A stretch of DNA of 64,000 nt. Origin: Lactuca virosa. Taxonomy: Eukaryota; Streptophyta; Magnoliopsida; Asterales; Asteraceae. The stretch spans positions 361,927,685 to 361,991,684 of the forward strand of contig CAKMRJ010000001.1 of the NCBI GenBank assembly GCA_928212115.1. The letters are read 5' to 3'. Below the pieces are notes generated by a model. The model saw only the letters and a program-made list of their open reading frames with translations. It did no database searches and was not told the origin of the DNA. Below are positions 34,967 through 45,929 of the stretch, in pieces. Numbering within the stretch: the stretch's first letter is position 1; each line of letters begins with the position of its first letter. A program made the position numbers and the translations under genes.

Positions 34967-35746
34967 TTAAAACATCATGAGGTCATCATCGGAAGGGCTT
35001 GGCTTGTTTATTTCTTGGATGCCTTCATCATCAAGACCGAAGGTGGGAGCTGAACTGAGTTCGATTGCAGGTTCTTCGTCTTGTGATGGATTGACTGTAG
35101 GAGTGGGAGATGGAATGGGAATTGGAATAGGAGGAACTTTGGAGGTACCTACGGCTGCACCTGAAGCTTGAGCTTTTGAAATTGTTTCAGTCATCTGATC
35201 CATCCAGTTCTGAACTTTTTGAATGGTGGCTACGGTACTGGCATTGCTGATGGCATTTGCCCAATATCTAGCCACGGACTGGATCTCCTGTTCTTTCTGT
35301 TGTTGCTGCTTGATTTGTTGTTCCTTGCGGGCTTGGAAAGCCCTTTGGAACGCAGCATACTTCTTCTTGTCTGACTCAGTTACCGGATTGTACTGTAACC
35401 AAGAGTCATTGGATGCATCACCGTCAAATCCTTCAAAGCGCACCGAAGTGTCCTTCGGGTCCACGGATCCTTGCACATTTGTGCTCACCGTGCCTAAACC
35501 ACCTGTAAAAGATGAAAGCAGAGTAGGATTTCCTGAGCTTCCTCGGTCTCCTTGACCCGTGATCAAGTGTGGCCTCTGCTCAGTTCTGGCATGGGCAAAA
35601 GAAGTGCCCTGCGGGTGGGAAGGTGTCTGTAGTGATTGGGTGACAGAAAAAAGGATGGAGCGCAACTCCTCTGGTGAAAAGAAATGCAGTCGGGAAGCCC
35701 TGGAGACCTTAGGGCATGAACCAGTGTCGTCCTCTTGGGAGTGCAC
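34967..35746 (-). pseudogene. Third ORF middle segment (first copy)
   Basis: 259-codon piece with a Ser-rich start, a conserved FEGFDGDASNDSWLQYNP block, the coil QARKEQQIKQQQQKEQEIQ, a Pro/Thr linker and an acidic end. It stops at a TAA where the second copy (47697-47700) has GAA. Confidence 0.75.
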
Positions 35747-35843
35747 TGGGGGGAGTCTCCACGTAGTTGAGAATCAGACTCACTTTCTGAGTCTGACTGG
35801 AAAATGATGGTGGTGTCGAATGGGTGTGCGGGCACCCCAAGGA

Positions 35844-37061
35844 CTACTGGAGCCTGTTGAGAGGCTTCAGCATCGGTCCGGTCACGCATATGGATAGTGG
35901 TATCGGTTGTTTTCCTTTTCTTGAGGATAGAGATTGGATGCCTATCCTCATCTGAATCACTGCTAGATATGGTTGGGGCAGGTTTTGTTTTGCGTTTCTT
36001 GGTGGGTGCGGTTCGTTTAGGAGCATCCTTCTTGGGTGTTCTTTGTTTCTTGGTTGCCAACTGCTTTCTTCTTTGAGAAAGATTGGATAGTGTAGTGGAA
36101 GAGGGGACCACGGTACCCTCAGGGATAATGGTTGCGGATGGAAGAGGCGGGGTAGGAGGGTATGGGGCAATACCCTCGTAGCCTCAATGTGGTCTGAGAC
36201 ATCAGCAGTCTTAAGACCAAGAGAAGAAAGGATATGAGTAGGGAGTCTGCGGATCGGTCCAAATATCGTTTGATCAGAAGAAGGGTTGTACCTTTTAAGA
36301 TCCTTAGTGACAAAAAAGTTGATGTCACTACCCATGTCTATTCCAGCATCCGCATGTAAGTCTGAGATGCAAAGTGACCAGAACCGTGCAAATGTGAGCT
36401 CGGTTGGGTTTTCCCTTGGGTGCTCTTTGGGAATGTATTGGAGGAAGTCGTCCCAAAGGATTTGTCCATAGTTTACGTCGTGGCCTGTGTAGATGCTCCA
36501 TACCAATTCCAGTAGCTTCAGTCCCATGTTGTCGATGCCTCCGGTTCTGCCGGATAGGCAGCGGATGACAAAATGACACACAAACTGCCATACCGCAGGC
36601 AGCTGATTCTTTTTGAACTCACCAATCCCTCGAATTGGTTTCTGATACCCCATCTGGTAGAGTGCGGATGTAACGTCTGCCATTGAAGGTGAGAAAATCT
36701 TGATGGAAGGGTGAACCAGAAGATTAATGGCATTTAAGAACTTTTCTTTGGACAAGATGACCAAAGAATCGTTCATGAGATTGAGGTGAACTTCTTGGGG
36801 GTTTTCCATTGGGCGATATGCAGAGAATGCACATTTGAATAGAGTAGAAACTGGAACAACGTCTGTAAATGCATCGAATGGACCAAACAGAGGGTGGTTC
36901 CTGAGAAACTTGATCATAAGCTTGATGGGAGCATTATATGAAGGATGATCTTCAAATATTGCTCTGAAATTACTTGAAGCGATTGTTGGAGAGTCGGAAC
37001 CTGTTGGATTTACAGAACCTGAAGCCTTGGATTGCTTCTTTGATGCACCTGATTTCACCAT
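35844..37061 (-). pseudogene. Third ORF N-terminal domain (first copy)
   Basis: 405-codon open piece; about the first 295 codons are the true frame and the rest is out of frame after a missing C near 36172. The domain contains NHPLFGPFDAFTDVVPVSTL, YQMGYQKPIRGIGEFKKNQL, VWQFVCHFVIRCL, GLKLLELVWSIYTGHDVNYG and a Trp-rich ILWDDFLQYI. It is conserved with 10166-11629 of A, which indicates past selection. Function unknown. Confidence 0.8.
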
Positions 37062-37893
37062 TGTTGAAGATTTGAGAGAAGAAAACAGAGTTCTTGAAAG
37101 TTTTGAAGGTTTTGAGGAATTTGGAGAAAGAATCGATATTCAGAAAACGTAAAGTATTGTTGGGGGGGTGAAAAAGTGTTTAACCCTAGGTAAATGGTAA
37201 GGATAGGGTAAAACGTCGATTGGGGTTTTGGGGGGAATCTATGAATTTTGGATTAAATCTCAGCCACACATAATTAAAACGGGTTTGAAGAGATTTTGGG
37301 AGATTTCCAAAAGGGGTTTTGCATTTAATGTAAAGTCAGACGCATGTCAATACGTCAGGTGATCGTGGGGGTGATGGGAGAGGAAGTTGTAACGGATGGG
37401 ACGTATTGGGGAGAGGAAAGGACAAATTAAGGATGAGTTTATTGAAAAACGTTCTTTTTGTCATCATCCCTAAAATAGGTCTGATACAAGGATTATTCAG
37501 AAAGAGAATGTGACAGTTTCTAAAGAGAATTTTTTTTTGTCTTTAATGTTTAACTTAATGAAGGATCATTAAATAGCACACAAAGATTCAAGAGTTGATA
37601 AAACAGTTGAGAATTATCATGATGATCGCGGATGGAAATTCATTGCAGTTGGAAACGTCATCGCGGATGGAACTTTCATTGCGGTTGAGAAACGTCATTG
37701 CGGATGAACAAGGAAAGACTAGTGAGAAACTGAGGAAAACACTTGTACAAAGATTAGTAATAACAGACCATAAAGACCCATGAGAGATACGTATGATATA
37801 TGGTTGCGGTACCTAGACAGCGGTACCAAAACCATCTATCACATGTAATTCTCAGTTAGAACCGCAACGGAGACCAAGGATGGTCTGCGGTAG
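37062..37893 (-). other. Spacer between pol and third ORF of C (first copy)
   Basis: No ORF supported. Alignable with A's spacer. On the minus strand a pyrimidine-biased run leads to CTTGTATCAG (AG at 37481-37482), a candidate splice acceptor. Four 'tgcggatg'/'cgcggatg' words lie at 37625-37710. Confidence 0.6.
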
Positions 37894-38736
37894 CTAACAA
37901 TTCAAAAAGAATTGCGGGTCTGGATTCATCATTCCTAACATTTGCAGGAAGATGTTAAGCTTTGTTGAATCGAGCGCTTTTGTGAACACATCAGCAATCT
38001 CTTCATGAGAAGGGACAAAGATGAGTTCAATATTACCTTTTAAGATGTGGTCTTTGATGAAATGATACCGTAGTTCAATGTGCTTAGTCTTGGAGTGCTG
38101 AATTGGATTGTGAGAAATAGCAATAGCACTTTCAGAGTCACAATAGATCGGTATCCGCAGCATTCTATACCCGTAGTCCATTAGTTGAGTTTTCATCCAA
38201 AGGACTTGAGAGCAACAGCTGGCTGCGGCCACATACTCGGCTTCTGCAGTTGATAGAGAGACACAACTTTGTTTTCTTGAGGACCAGCTGACTAGTCTTT
38301 CACCCAAGAATTGACATCCTCCTGAAGTGCTTTTTCGATCGAGCTTGCATCCGGCATGATCCGCATCTGTGAAAGCTTGCAGGCTGAAGTCATTGCCTGC
38401 GGGGTACCATAGACCAAGAGATTTGCTTCCTTTCAGGTACCGTAGTATCTGTTTGGCTGCGGTCATATGTGAGACTTTTGGGTCAGCCTGATACCTTGCA
38501 CATACACCAGTTGCAAAGACAATGTCTGGCCTGCTTGCAGTGAGGTACATCAAAGAGCCGATGATGCCTCTATAAGTCTTGTGATCCACAGATTCGCCTG
38601 AGGGATCAGCAGAGATCTTATAACCGAAGGCCATGGGGACCTTAGCAGATGAACAGTTGTCCATAGAATATTTCTTCAATAGTTCAGTGGTGTATTTTTC
38701 TTGATGAATGAATATGCCTTGCGGTACTTGTTTCAC
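37894..38736 (-). pseudogene. Sirevirus C RT C-terminus and RNase H (first copy)
   Basis: This 280-codon piece carries the RT connection and the whole RNase H: RPDIVFATGVCARYQ, TDADHAGCKLDRKSTSGG, STAEAEYVAAASCCSQ, DSESAIAIS and EIADVFTKALD, with stop TAG at 37894. It is intact here, whereas the second copy has an extra G near 51134. It is separated from the RT piece by a missing A near 38754. Confidence 0.92.
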
Positions 38737-38744
38737 TTGAAGAC

Positions 38745-39452
38745 CTAGAAAGAATTAATCTCTCTATTCATGCTCATTTTGAACTTGTTGGTCATGAGCT
38801 TAGCAAATTCATCCACCATGCCTTGATCAGTCGAACCGAAGATGATATCATCCACATATATCTGTACCATCATGAGGTGGTCGCCATTTGCTTTTCTGAA
38901 TAGTGTGGGATCAATCACTCCTCTCTTGTACCCGGATGAGACAAGGAATTCAGAAAGAGTCTCATACCATGCTCTTGGGGCTTGCTTCAGACCGTAGACT
39001 GCCTTTTCAAGCTTGTAGCAGTGGTCTGGGAATTCAAAATTTTCAAAGCCTGGAGGTTGCTGAAGATAAACCTCTTCTTTTAGTTCCCCATTGAGAAAGG
39101 CACTCTTAACGTCCATTTGGTGTACCTTGACGTTTTTGTGGGCTGCGTATGCTAGAAAGATCCGGATAGCTTCCATGCGTGCTACCGGAGCATACGTTTC
39201 ATCGTAGTCAATGCCTTCAAGTTGACTATACCCCTTTGCAACTAGCCTTGCCTTGTTTCTGACTACCGCACCAGATTCATCCAACTTATTTTTGAACACC
39301 CATCTAGTGCCAACAATGGAGTGACCACGTGGCTTCGGAACGAGCTGCCAAACTTTATTTCTTTGAAATTCTTCAAGCTCTTCTTGCATTGCGGCTATCC
39401 AGTCAGGTTCAAGCAATGCTTCTTTGATCGTTCTGGGTTCTACCGAGGACAT
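38745..39452 (-). pseudogene. Sirevirus C reverse transcriptase (first copy)
   Basis: RVT_2 domain with GTRWVFKNK, ARLVAKGYSQ, VHQMDVKSAFLNGEL, YGLKQAPRAWYETLSEFL and the catalytic YVDDIIFGS. It has the 9 codons that A lost. It ends early through a one-base deletion in an A run (38751-38754), which is not present in the second copy (51484-51490). Confidence 0.92.
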
Positions 39453-40149
39453 AAATGCTGCATAGTGGCAGTGATCAGATAGGTCCTTGGAAGATCGAGT
39501 CTGGATGCCTGCGGATGGGTTCCCAATGATTTGACCTGGTGGGTGGTCTTTCGTCCATACATGAAGACGTGGCAGCAGATGATCAGCAGCTGGGTAGAGG
39601 GAATATCTTGAATGTCAGAGGAATCTGCGGTTGGAGATGACAGTTCCCCCTGGACTTGAGAACATCCTGCTGAGTCATCTTGATCTATTGGAACGGAATT
39701 TCTTGAGCAGTTGGGAGAGGTTCCCCCTGGTTGCAGATAGGAGTTCCTCTGGAACCTGAGAAGGTTCCCCCTGGACTGCGGATGGGAGAGTGACAATCCT
39801 TGGATCAGTTCTAGTGTCTATTTTCTATGAGTTCATCATCCGAATCCGAAGATACGTTTGATGGTAATGCTTCTCTGCGGACAGGAATTTGAACAACATC
39901 AAGTACTGGAACCTCGACGGTTGCGGCTAGATCCGGAGTTCCTCTGGAACCTGAGAAGGTTCCCCCTGGACTGCGGACAGGAGAGTGAGAAGTTGGATCA
40001 GTTAGTCTCACTATGAGTTCATCATCCGATCCGAAGATACGTTTGATGGTAATGCCTCAGACAGGAATTTGAACACATCAGACTAGATGACGGTTGCGGC
40101 TGATCCGGAGTAGAGCTTTCCCCCGGAGAGGTGGAAGTATTGAGAGAGG
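39453..40149 (-). pseudogene. Sirevirus C integrase-RT linker with a degraded tandem duplication (first copy)
   Basis: A stretch of about 190 bp (around 39735-39930) recurs in damaged form at about 39935-40110: both contain 'ggaacctgagaaggttcccc' and 'gatacgtttgatggtaatgc'. The second unit has many short deletions. Element A has one unit. The encoded linker is Pro/Ser/Gln-rich. Confidence 0.6.
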
Positions 40150-41637
40150 CTACTTCAGATAGAGATGGTCCAGAAACATCAGCATGTGTTGTTGAGCCGG
40201 TGACAAAGAACTTCGGATAGTTTCGCGTTTCAATAGGATCGAAAGATCCTCATAGTTGACTTCAACTAGATTCAAGGGACCTGAAGAGGCAGGAATGTCA
40301 CTTTCCATGATTGCGGTGGTTTCAGTGGATGGAGGGGCGTCGCGGATGTGAGAATCATCAAATTTCACATCGAAGCTTTCAATGATCAGCCTTGTACGCC
40401 TGATGAGCACTCGATAAGCAACCTTGTTAGTGGAGTAACCAAGGAATATGCCTTCGTCGGACTTCGGTGCAAACTTGTTGAGCTGATCTCTGTTGTTGAT
40501 CACGAAGCATCTACACCCAAAAATATGAAAGAAGCGAACATTGGGCTTGCGGTTGTTAAGGCCCTCATATGGTGTTTTATTGAGGCGTTTGCACACGATA
40601 CTTCGGTTTTGGACAAAGCATGCGGTTGCTACTGCTTCAGCCCAGAAGTAGAGAGGAAGTTGGGCGAAGTTAAGCATGGATCTGGCTGCTTCTACCAGTG
40701 TGCGGTTCCTTCTTTCTACTACACCATTTTGTTGCGGTGTGTAGGGTGCTGAGAAGTTGTGAGAAATGCCTTTGGACACCAAGAAACTGTTAAGAAGATG
40801 ATTAGTGAACTCGGTTCCATTATCACTGCGGATGCGTCTAACTGGAAGCTTGATCTGAAGTTCGATTTCTTTGATGAAGTTGATGAAGATCTGCGGTGTC
40901 TCTGATTTGAGTCTGAGGAAGAAGACCCATGTGAAGCGTGTATAGTCATCAACAATAACCAGTATATACTTCTTGTGGTGGAGGCTGGCTACGGTTGATG
41001 GACCGCAGAGATCAATGTGCAATAGCTCCAGTGGTTCAGAAATAGAAGAGTCCATTATCAGAGGGTGACTTGCTTTAGACTGCTTACCACATTCACAAGC
41101 CGGACAGAGAGTATCGTTGCTAAATTTGAGAATAGGGAGACCGCGGACTAGTTCTCCAGTGACTAAGTTGTTGATGTACCGGAAGTTGAGATGAGCTAGC
41201 TTACGGTGCCATAGCCAGCTGACTTCGGATACAGCTTTGGACAAGAAACACAATTGCGGTTTACCAATGATTAGAGAAACATCCAAAGGGTACATGGTAC
41301 CTTCGGATCGAGATTTGATCAGGCAAGTGTTTCTATCACTCGTCATTACGTAGCAAAACTGATCATCAAATTCAACACGATGTCCTGCTTTACATAGTTG
41401 GCCAACACTGATGAGATTGTGTTTAAGGCTTTCTACATAAGCAACCTTCTGAATGGAAAAGTTCCCCGTAGTGAGAACACCGTAACCTCGGATGACACCG
41501 TTTGCATTGTTACCAAACGTGACATTTCCACCATTGCATATAGGCCTGAAATCCCGAAGGTACTCTAACCTTCCGGTCATGTGCAAGGAGCAGGCACTGT
41601 CAATTAACCACTCTTCTTCTTGTTCCTCCTTGCACAA
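40150..41637 (-). pseudogene. Sirevirus C protease, pre-integrase and integrase (first copy)
   Basis: This 495-codon open piece begins at the protease (WLIDSACSLHMTG), runs through HRKLAHLNFRYINNL and CPACECGKQ (zinc finger), then integrase DDE residues in LLHIDLCG, RSDNGTEF and NGVVERRNRTL, and FGCRCFVI. There is no ATG before the protease: the frame opens only after a TAA near 41654, in the +1 frame of gag, whose stop is 41648-41650. The end (after ~40230) is disturbed by the linker errors. Confidence 0.93.
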
Positions 41638-41647
41638 AGCCTGAGAA

Positions 41648-43580
41648 TTACACGGTTAGTTTAGGCATCCAAACAAGTTTGGAGCCTGGGACAATTGATG
41701 TGTTTCTGAGTGATGCATGGTCCGAGGTTGCAGGGACAGGTCTCTTGTCAACTTTTGAGCCTAGTCCTGGGTGTTTGAGTAGATTTGGAGTGTTGTGATT
41801 TTTTGAAAAAATACGAGGTTTCTGACTCTGACTCGATTTGACATGAGATAAAACCTTTTGACAACTACACTGACATTTACAAAAGGAGATTTTGTCTTTT
41901 GATCTAACACTGTGATTGGTCAGCGGTTTTAAGGATGTTTTGGATCTGTTACCGGTCCGAGATGGGTAATTCCTGACACGAGTGTTTTTGGGTTTTGAAA
42001 AAGTCTGTTTATGAAAGGTTTTAGCACGTGTAGATTTCTGAATTCTTTTGATGGATTTGGTAAGATACCCTTCCATTTGAAATTTTGACGTGACTTTAAA
42101 AGTGTTGGAGTGGGTAAAATACCTTTCCATTTAGGATCATTTGAAGAATAGACCTGAAAACATAGTTTCGAAAAGATTGAACACCCTTTTGGGTTGTGTC
42201 AGAAGGAGTAGGAATGACTTTTGAAACTGAACTTTCCTTTTTGTTTGTTTTCTTGAAAGAAGAGTTTTTTGAAATGTAGTGAGAGAAAACAAATTTTTTA
42301 GGACTTTTGGATTTAGGAAATCTGACTTGCTTCTTGTTTTTTGAAAAAGTTTGTCTATTAGTACCGCGAGATCTGATTTCTTCTTTAAAAGCCTTTTTTG
42401 CCAAAGATTTTGGTGAACCGCAGTCATTGTTGTTCAACTGCGGTTTCCTGGAATTCTTAGAATGATTTTGAAAACGCGGACTTGAGTCATCAGAACTTGA
42501 GGATTCAGGAATTTGGGAACATTGACCTACTTCAAAATTTTCTATAGGTAGTTCATGAAATATTGGCTGAAGAGTTACAGTTCCTTGAACTGATGACTGC
42601 GGTAGGGATGACTTGACTACCGCTGAGTAAGTCTTAGATGGGACTTCGGTGGGACATTTGTGGGACATTTGACTACAGTGAGAGACACTGCGGTCTGAGG
42701 ACAGAGATGGAAAGTCTTTTGAGACTTCGGGGCCCTCAACAACAATCTCTTCATCAACTACGGATGAAGTTTGAGAATTTGGATAGATGGTGCCACAGAT
42801 AGGAATTTGATCACATGTGTGACCCGAAACCTCCGGCACAATTTCCTCAATGACACAATTATTGCTTAAGTTGTGCAGTCTACCGAAGTGAGTTTTAATA
42901 TCTTCGGGAAAAGTCTTGTCATTGACAGGGAAATGAAATTCTCGGTCTGGAGGGACATACAGTCTGTCTTTGTTGAACCGGGGTGAGGAATCCATTGAGG
43001 TAGGATATCCATTTGACCAACCCCAATTGTATGTATTGTCCACGGTTCCATTGTTTACCAAATTTTCAATAGCTTCACTTTCATTAAACAATTTTTCAAT
43101 TAAGAGATTTAAGCGTACAATTTCTCTCTGAGCTAAATCTCTCTGGTTCAAAGCTATCTCTAATTGGGTTTCACTTAACATTCTTGCATCCTTTTCTAAC
43201 TCTAGGTCCTTCTCTAACATAGCCATCTTAAGTCTTTTGTTATCCAGTCGTCCTCTCACGTGGAACATCTCTTGGGACGCAATGTTCTTCTCATCTAAGG
43301 CTTTATTATAGTCTGTAAGGACGGCAGCACAAGTGTCATTAAGATCATCTATGTAAGGCTGACAGTCATGCATGCTATAGTTTAGAGTTTGGATCATGAG
43401 TTTACCTGTTCGACGATGCTTAGTGTTCCATCCTTTGCCATGTAGCAGTAGTTCTTGTTCAACATGTAGACCCATCATCATCCGCAGTGGCCAGCATGCA
43501 GATTTTTCCCTTTCCTTTGACACTGCTGATGGCCTCATCTTCGTCTCCGGATGACCAGACTTGATGGTCTCTTTTGACAT
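41648..43580 (-). pseudogene. Sirevirus C gag, C-terminal two-thirds (first copy)
   Basis: Open pieces 42096-43580 and 41648-42130 encode the gag coiled coil (LEKDLELEKDARMLSETQLEIA region), Ser-rich segment and basic Lys-rich tail ending PKLTV. They are separated by a missing base near 42160. Sirevirus gags are unusually long and their coiled-coil region is a known protein-interaction region. Confidence 0.82.
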
Positions 43581-44778
43581 GGGCCACGTATGCCCTTGCC
43601 TTTTCAGCTTTTTCTTTGTCTTCCAACTCTTGAGCCATTCTAAGGTAGAATGCTCTGTCTTTTACTACATTGGCCTTACAATCTCGTGCAAAGTGATTCT
43701 TTGTTGCATTTGTGACAATTTACAACATCAGTCTTGTCTTCTGAAGGAGTACCAGAGTCAGTGATTTGAGGAGACTGCGGTACCTCCTTTGGTTGAATAT
43801 TCTGAGATTGCGGTGGTGGATGAGAACTTTTGGGAAACGAGAGTGGTTATCTGAGAACCGAAGTTACGGTTGAATGGAGGTTTGTTGAACTGCTGATTCT
43901 TGCGGAAGGAAGGAAGGAGGTGGTAGACGGTTGAACTGTTGGCTAACCAGAGCAATAATAGCTTCTGAAAATCTTCTTTCATCATCATATTCCGAATCGC
44001 TTGTATGACTGCGTAGATGGGTTAGAGTGTCATACGAGGAAGGGTAAGGTGACTGCGGTGGAGCTTGTGCTATGAGAGCAAGTGGTCCTCCGAAGTCAGC
44101 ACAGTCTTTGAGTACGGTGGATTTGAGCTTGCAGCTCTCCATAGAGCTTGTAAAGTGACAGGAGTGAATCTTTCTATCGCCTTGGACTATCATCTTGGCC
44201 GTAGTCCAATGTCTGCCCAAAATTAAGAAACTGAAGATTGATTTCATGGTTACTGCGGATGGTGCCCGCATTGGATAACTTGGTGACTATCAGGTTGAAC
44301 CTTTTGAAGGAGTCTTCCAAACTTTCTCCATATGAGCTTTGAAGTTGTTGAACTCGTTGAGGCGGTAGTAAGCTTCTTATCTTGTGCTTGTTGAGCCTTC
44401 GTACAGGTTTTTGAGAACATCCCAGATCTCTTTCGCTGATTTGCAATTTATGATAATATCGAAGTTGTCAGGAGCAACTCCGCAGGAGATTTCATAAAAA
44501 GCACCACAACATCATTTCCATTTTATCGAGATCATCCTTGGTGGGACGGCTCATGGCTGGTTGACCTCCTCCTAGCCTGGTTGCAGCGCCGTCAGTTTGG
44601 ACGTGTTTGTAAGGACTGGAAATGTGGTCCTTCTTCTACGGATCGCCATACATCTCTACCCAGTCTTTAAGTACCTTTCCATTCTTTGTGACCATTGATG
44701 AATTCATTTGCGACTAGTATGGGGCTCGGTTAGAACCACCGACACTGTTGGAAACATTCAGAGATAATGATTGTGCCA
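43581..44778 (-). pseudogene. Sirevirus C gag, N-terminal part, error-rich (first copy)
   Basis: The ATG is at 44776-44778 (MAQ). The LTR-copia gag domain and zinc knuckle are recognisable in pieces (44174-44446, 43864-44271) but many single-base losses break the frame. The same region in the second copy is open for over 270 codons, so most breaks are probably consensus errors near a contig end. Confidence 0.7.
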
Positions 44779-44870
44779 TTTGAAATTGTTTTTTTTTGTT
44801 TTGAAGAAATGAGCTTAGTGGTATAGAAGGCTCTTTGAAAATCAGAGTTCCGTTTTCAAAAGCAACCATT

Positions 44871-44883
44871 GGCTCTGATACCA
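44871..44883 (-). other. Primer binding site of C (first copy)
   Basis: Complement of TGGTATCAGAGCC, 2 bases inside the truncated 5' LTR. Confidence 0.88.
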
Positions 44884-44885
44884 AT

Positions 44886-45212
44886 TGTTGAGAGAAAAAA
44901 ACTTAGACACACTTGAACAAAGTTAGAACAAGTATAATGCGGAATAGTTAATCTCAAAGGATCTAAAAGCTCAACAAAATATAGTTAGATAGTTAGAGAG
45001 TTAGTGCGGAACTTAAAGGAAGGAAATGACAACAATGTTATATCAAGAAGACACTTAAGCTGATTCATAACAAGGAATGCATTCACTCCAAGTTAATAAG
45101 GAAGATCAAGCTTAGTGATTAAGTCTTAAAGACTTGCTCCGAAGAGGGATTATGATCAGCAGATTATGATAAGATTAAGTAAGAAGAGTGAGTGAAGAAA
45201 GATAGAGAGAAA
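44886..45212 (-). repeat. 5' LTR of C (first copy), truncated at the gap
   Basis: Only the first 327 bases in plus-strand order remain, with frequent single-base dropouts compared with 57622-57950. The part with the TATA hairpin is missing because the sequence runs into Ns. Confidence 0.9.
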
Positions 45213-45225
45213 NNNNNNNNNNNNN
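45213..45225. other. Assembly gap (13 N)
   Basis: Thirteen Ns join a truncated 5' LTR of C to TGTGCCT plus a 3' LTR of C. The size is probably arbitrary. Confidence 0.99.
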
Positions 45226-45232
45226 TGTGCCT
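45226..45232. other. Repeat of the host flank of element C after the gap
   Basis: TGTGCCT is identical to 32488-32494, the 7 bases left of C, which is 2 more than the 5-bp target duplication. This marks the second copy as the same locus restarted. Confidence 0.85.
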
Positions 45233-45902
45233 TGTTGAGAGAAAAACTTGGAACACTTGAACAAAAGTTAGAACAAGTATAATGCGGAATAGTTAATCTC
45301 AAAGGATCTAAAAGCTCAACAATAATATAGTTAGATAGTTAGAGAGTTAGTTGCGGAAATGTAAAGGAATGGAAATGACAACAATTGTTTATCAAGAAGA
45401 CACTAAGCTGATTCATAACAAGGAATGCATTCACTCCAAGTTAATAAGGAAGATCAAGCTTAGTGATTAAGTCTTATAAAGACTTGCCGAAGAGGGATTA
45501 TGATCAGCAGAGTTATGATAAGATTAAAGTAAAGAGATGAGTGAAGAAAGATAGAGAGATAACTTCAGAATGTGTATTCAGATAGAATTCATAAGTTATC
45601 GGTTCTTTTTTTTTATTATCTCTATGTATACAAAGAGAGTAAGTCTCTATTTATAGAGACTTAGAAACTACACTAGATTACAACTCTATAAGCAGCCGTG
45701 CAAGGCATACTGGATAATAGAGTGTATTACATAAAGACAAATAAAGTAATCTAGCTAAGTTGACTGCGGTAGCTGACTCCGGTTGCTGATGAACAAGATT
45801 GACTCGGGTGCTGATGAAGCGGTTTGCGGTAGAACCGATGGTTGCGGTAGCTGAGATGGTTGCGGTAGCTGAGTTCAAGAGGGTCACTTTTATGATTCAA
45901 CA
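45233..45902 (-). repeat. 3' LTR of C (second copy)
   Basis: About 670 bp, near-identical to 32495-33166 with small indels; includes the TATA hairpin (45640-45663) and the 18-bp tandem repeat. Confidence 0.93.
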
Positions 45903-45929
45903 ATTTTCCCCCTAAGTGACCTCTTTAAC

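Larger units (their letters stand above)
33199..37061 (-). pseudogene. Sirevirus C third ORF (first copy), ~1,280-codon protein of unknown function
   Basis: The ATG at 37061 (MVKSG) is 832 bp after the pol stop; the frame ends 32 bp before the 3' LTR. In order it encodes a Lys/Ser leader, a conserved N-terminal domain (~37000-36180), a basic nuclear-signal-like stretch (~36070-35880), a Gln-rich coil (~35400-35270), an acidic/Pro linker, a long coiled coil (~34876-34400), a Pro-rich linker, and a conserved C-terminal domain (~34130-33199). No signal peptide or clear membrane span is visible. Breaks here include a missing C near 36172, TAA near 34967, a deletion near 34490 and an extra A near 33393; at each, the second copy is open. 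By position it corresponds to the downstream frame of Sireviruses called env-like, but it is longer and looks nuclear. Confidence 0.8.
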
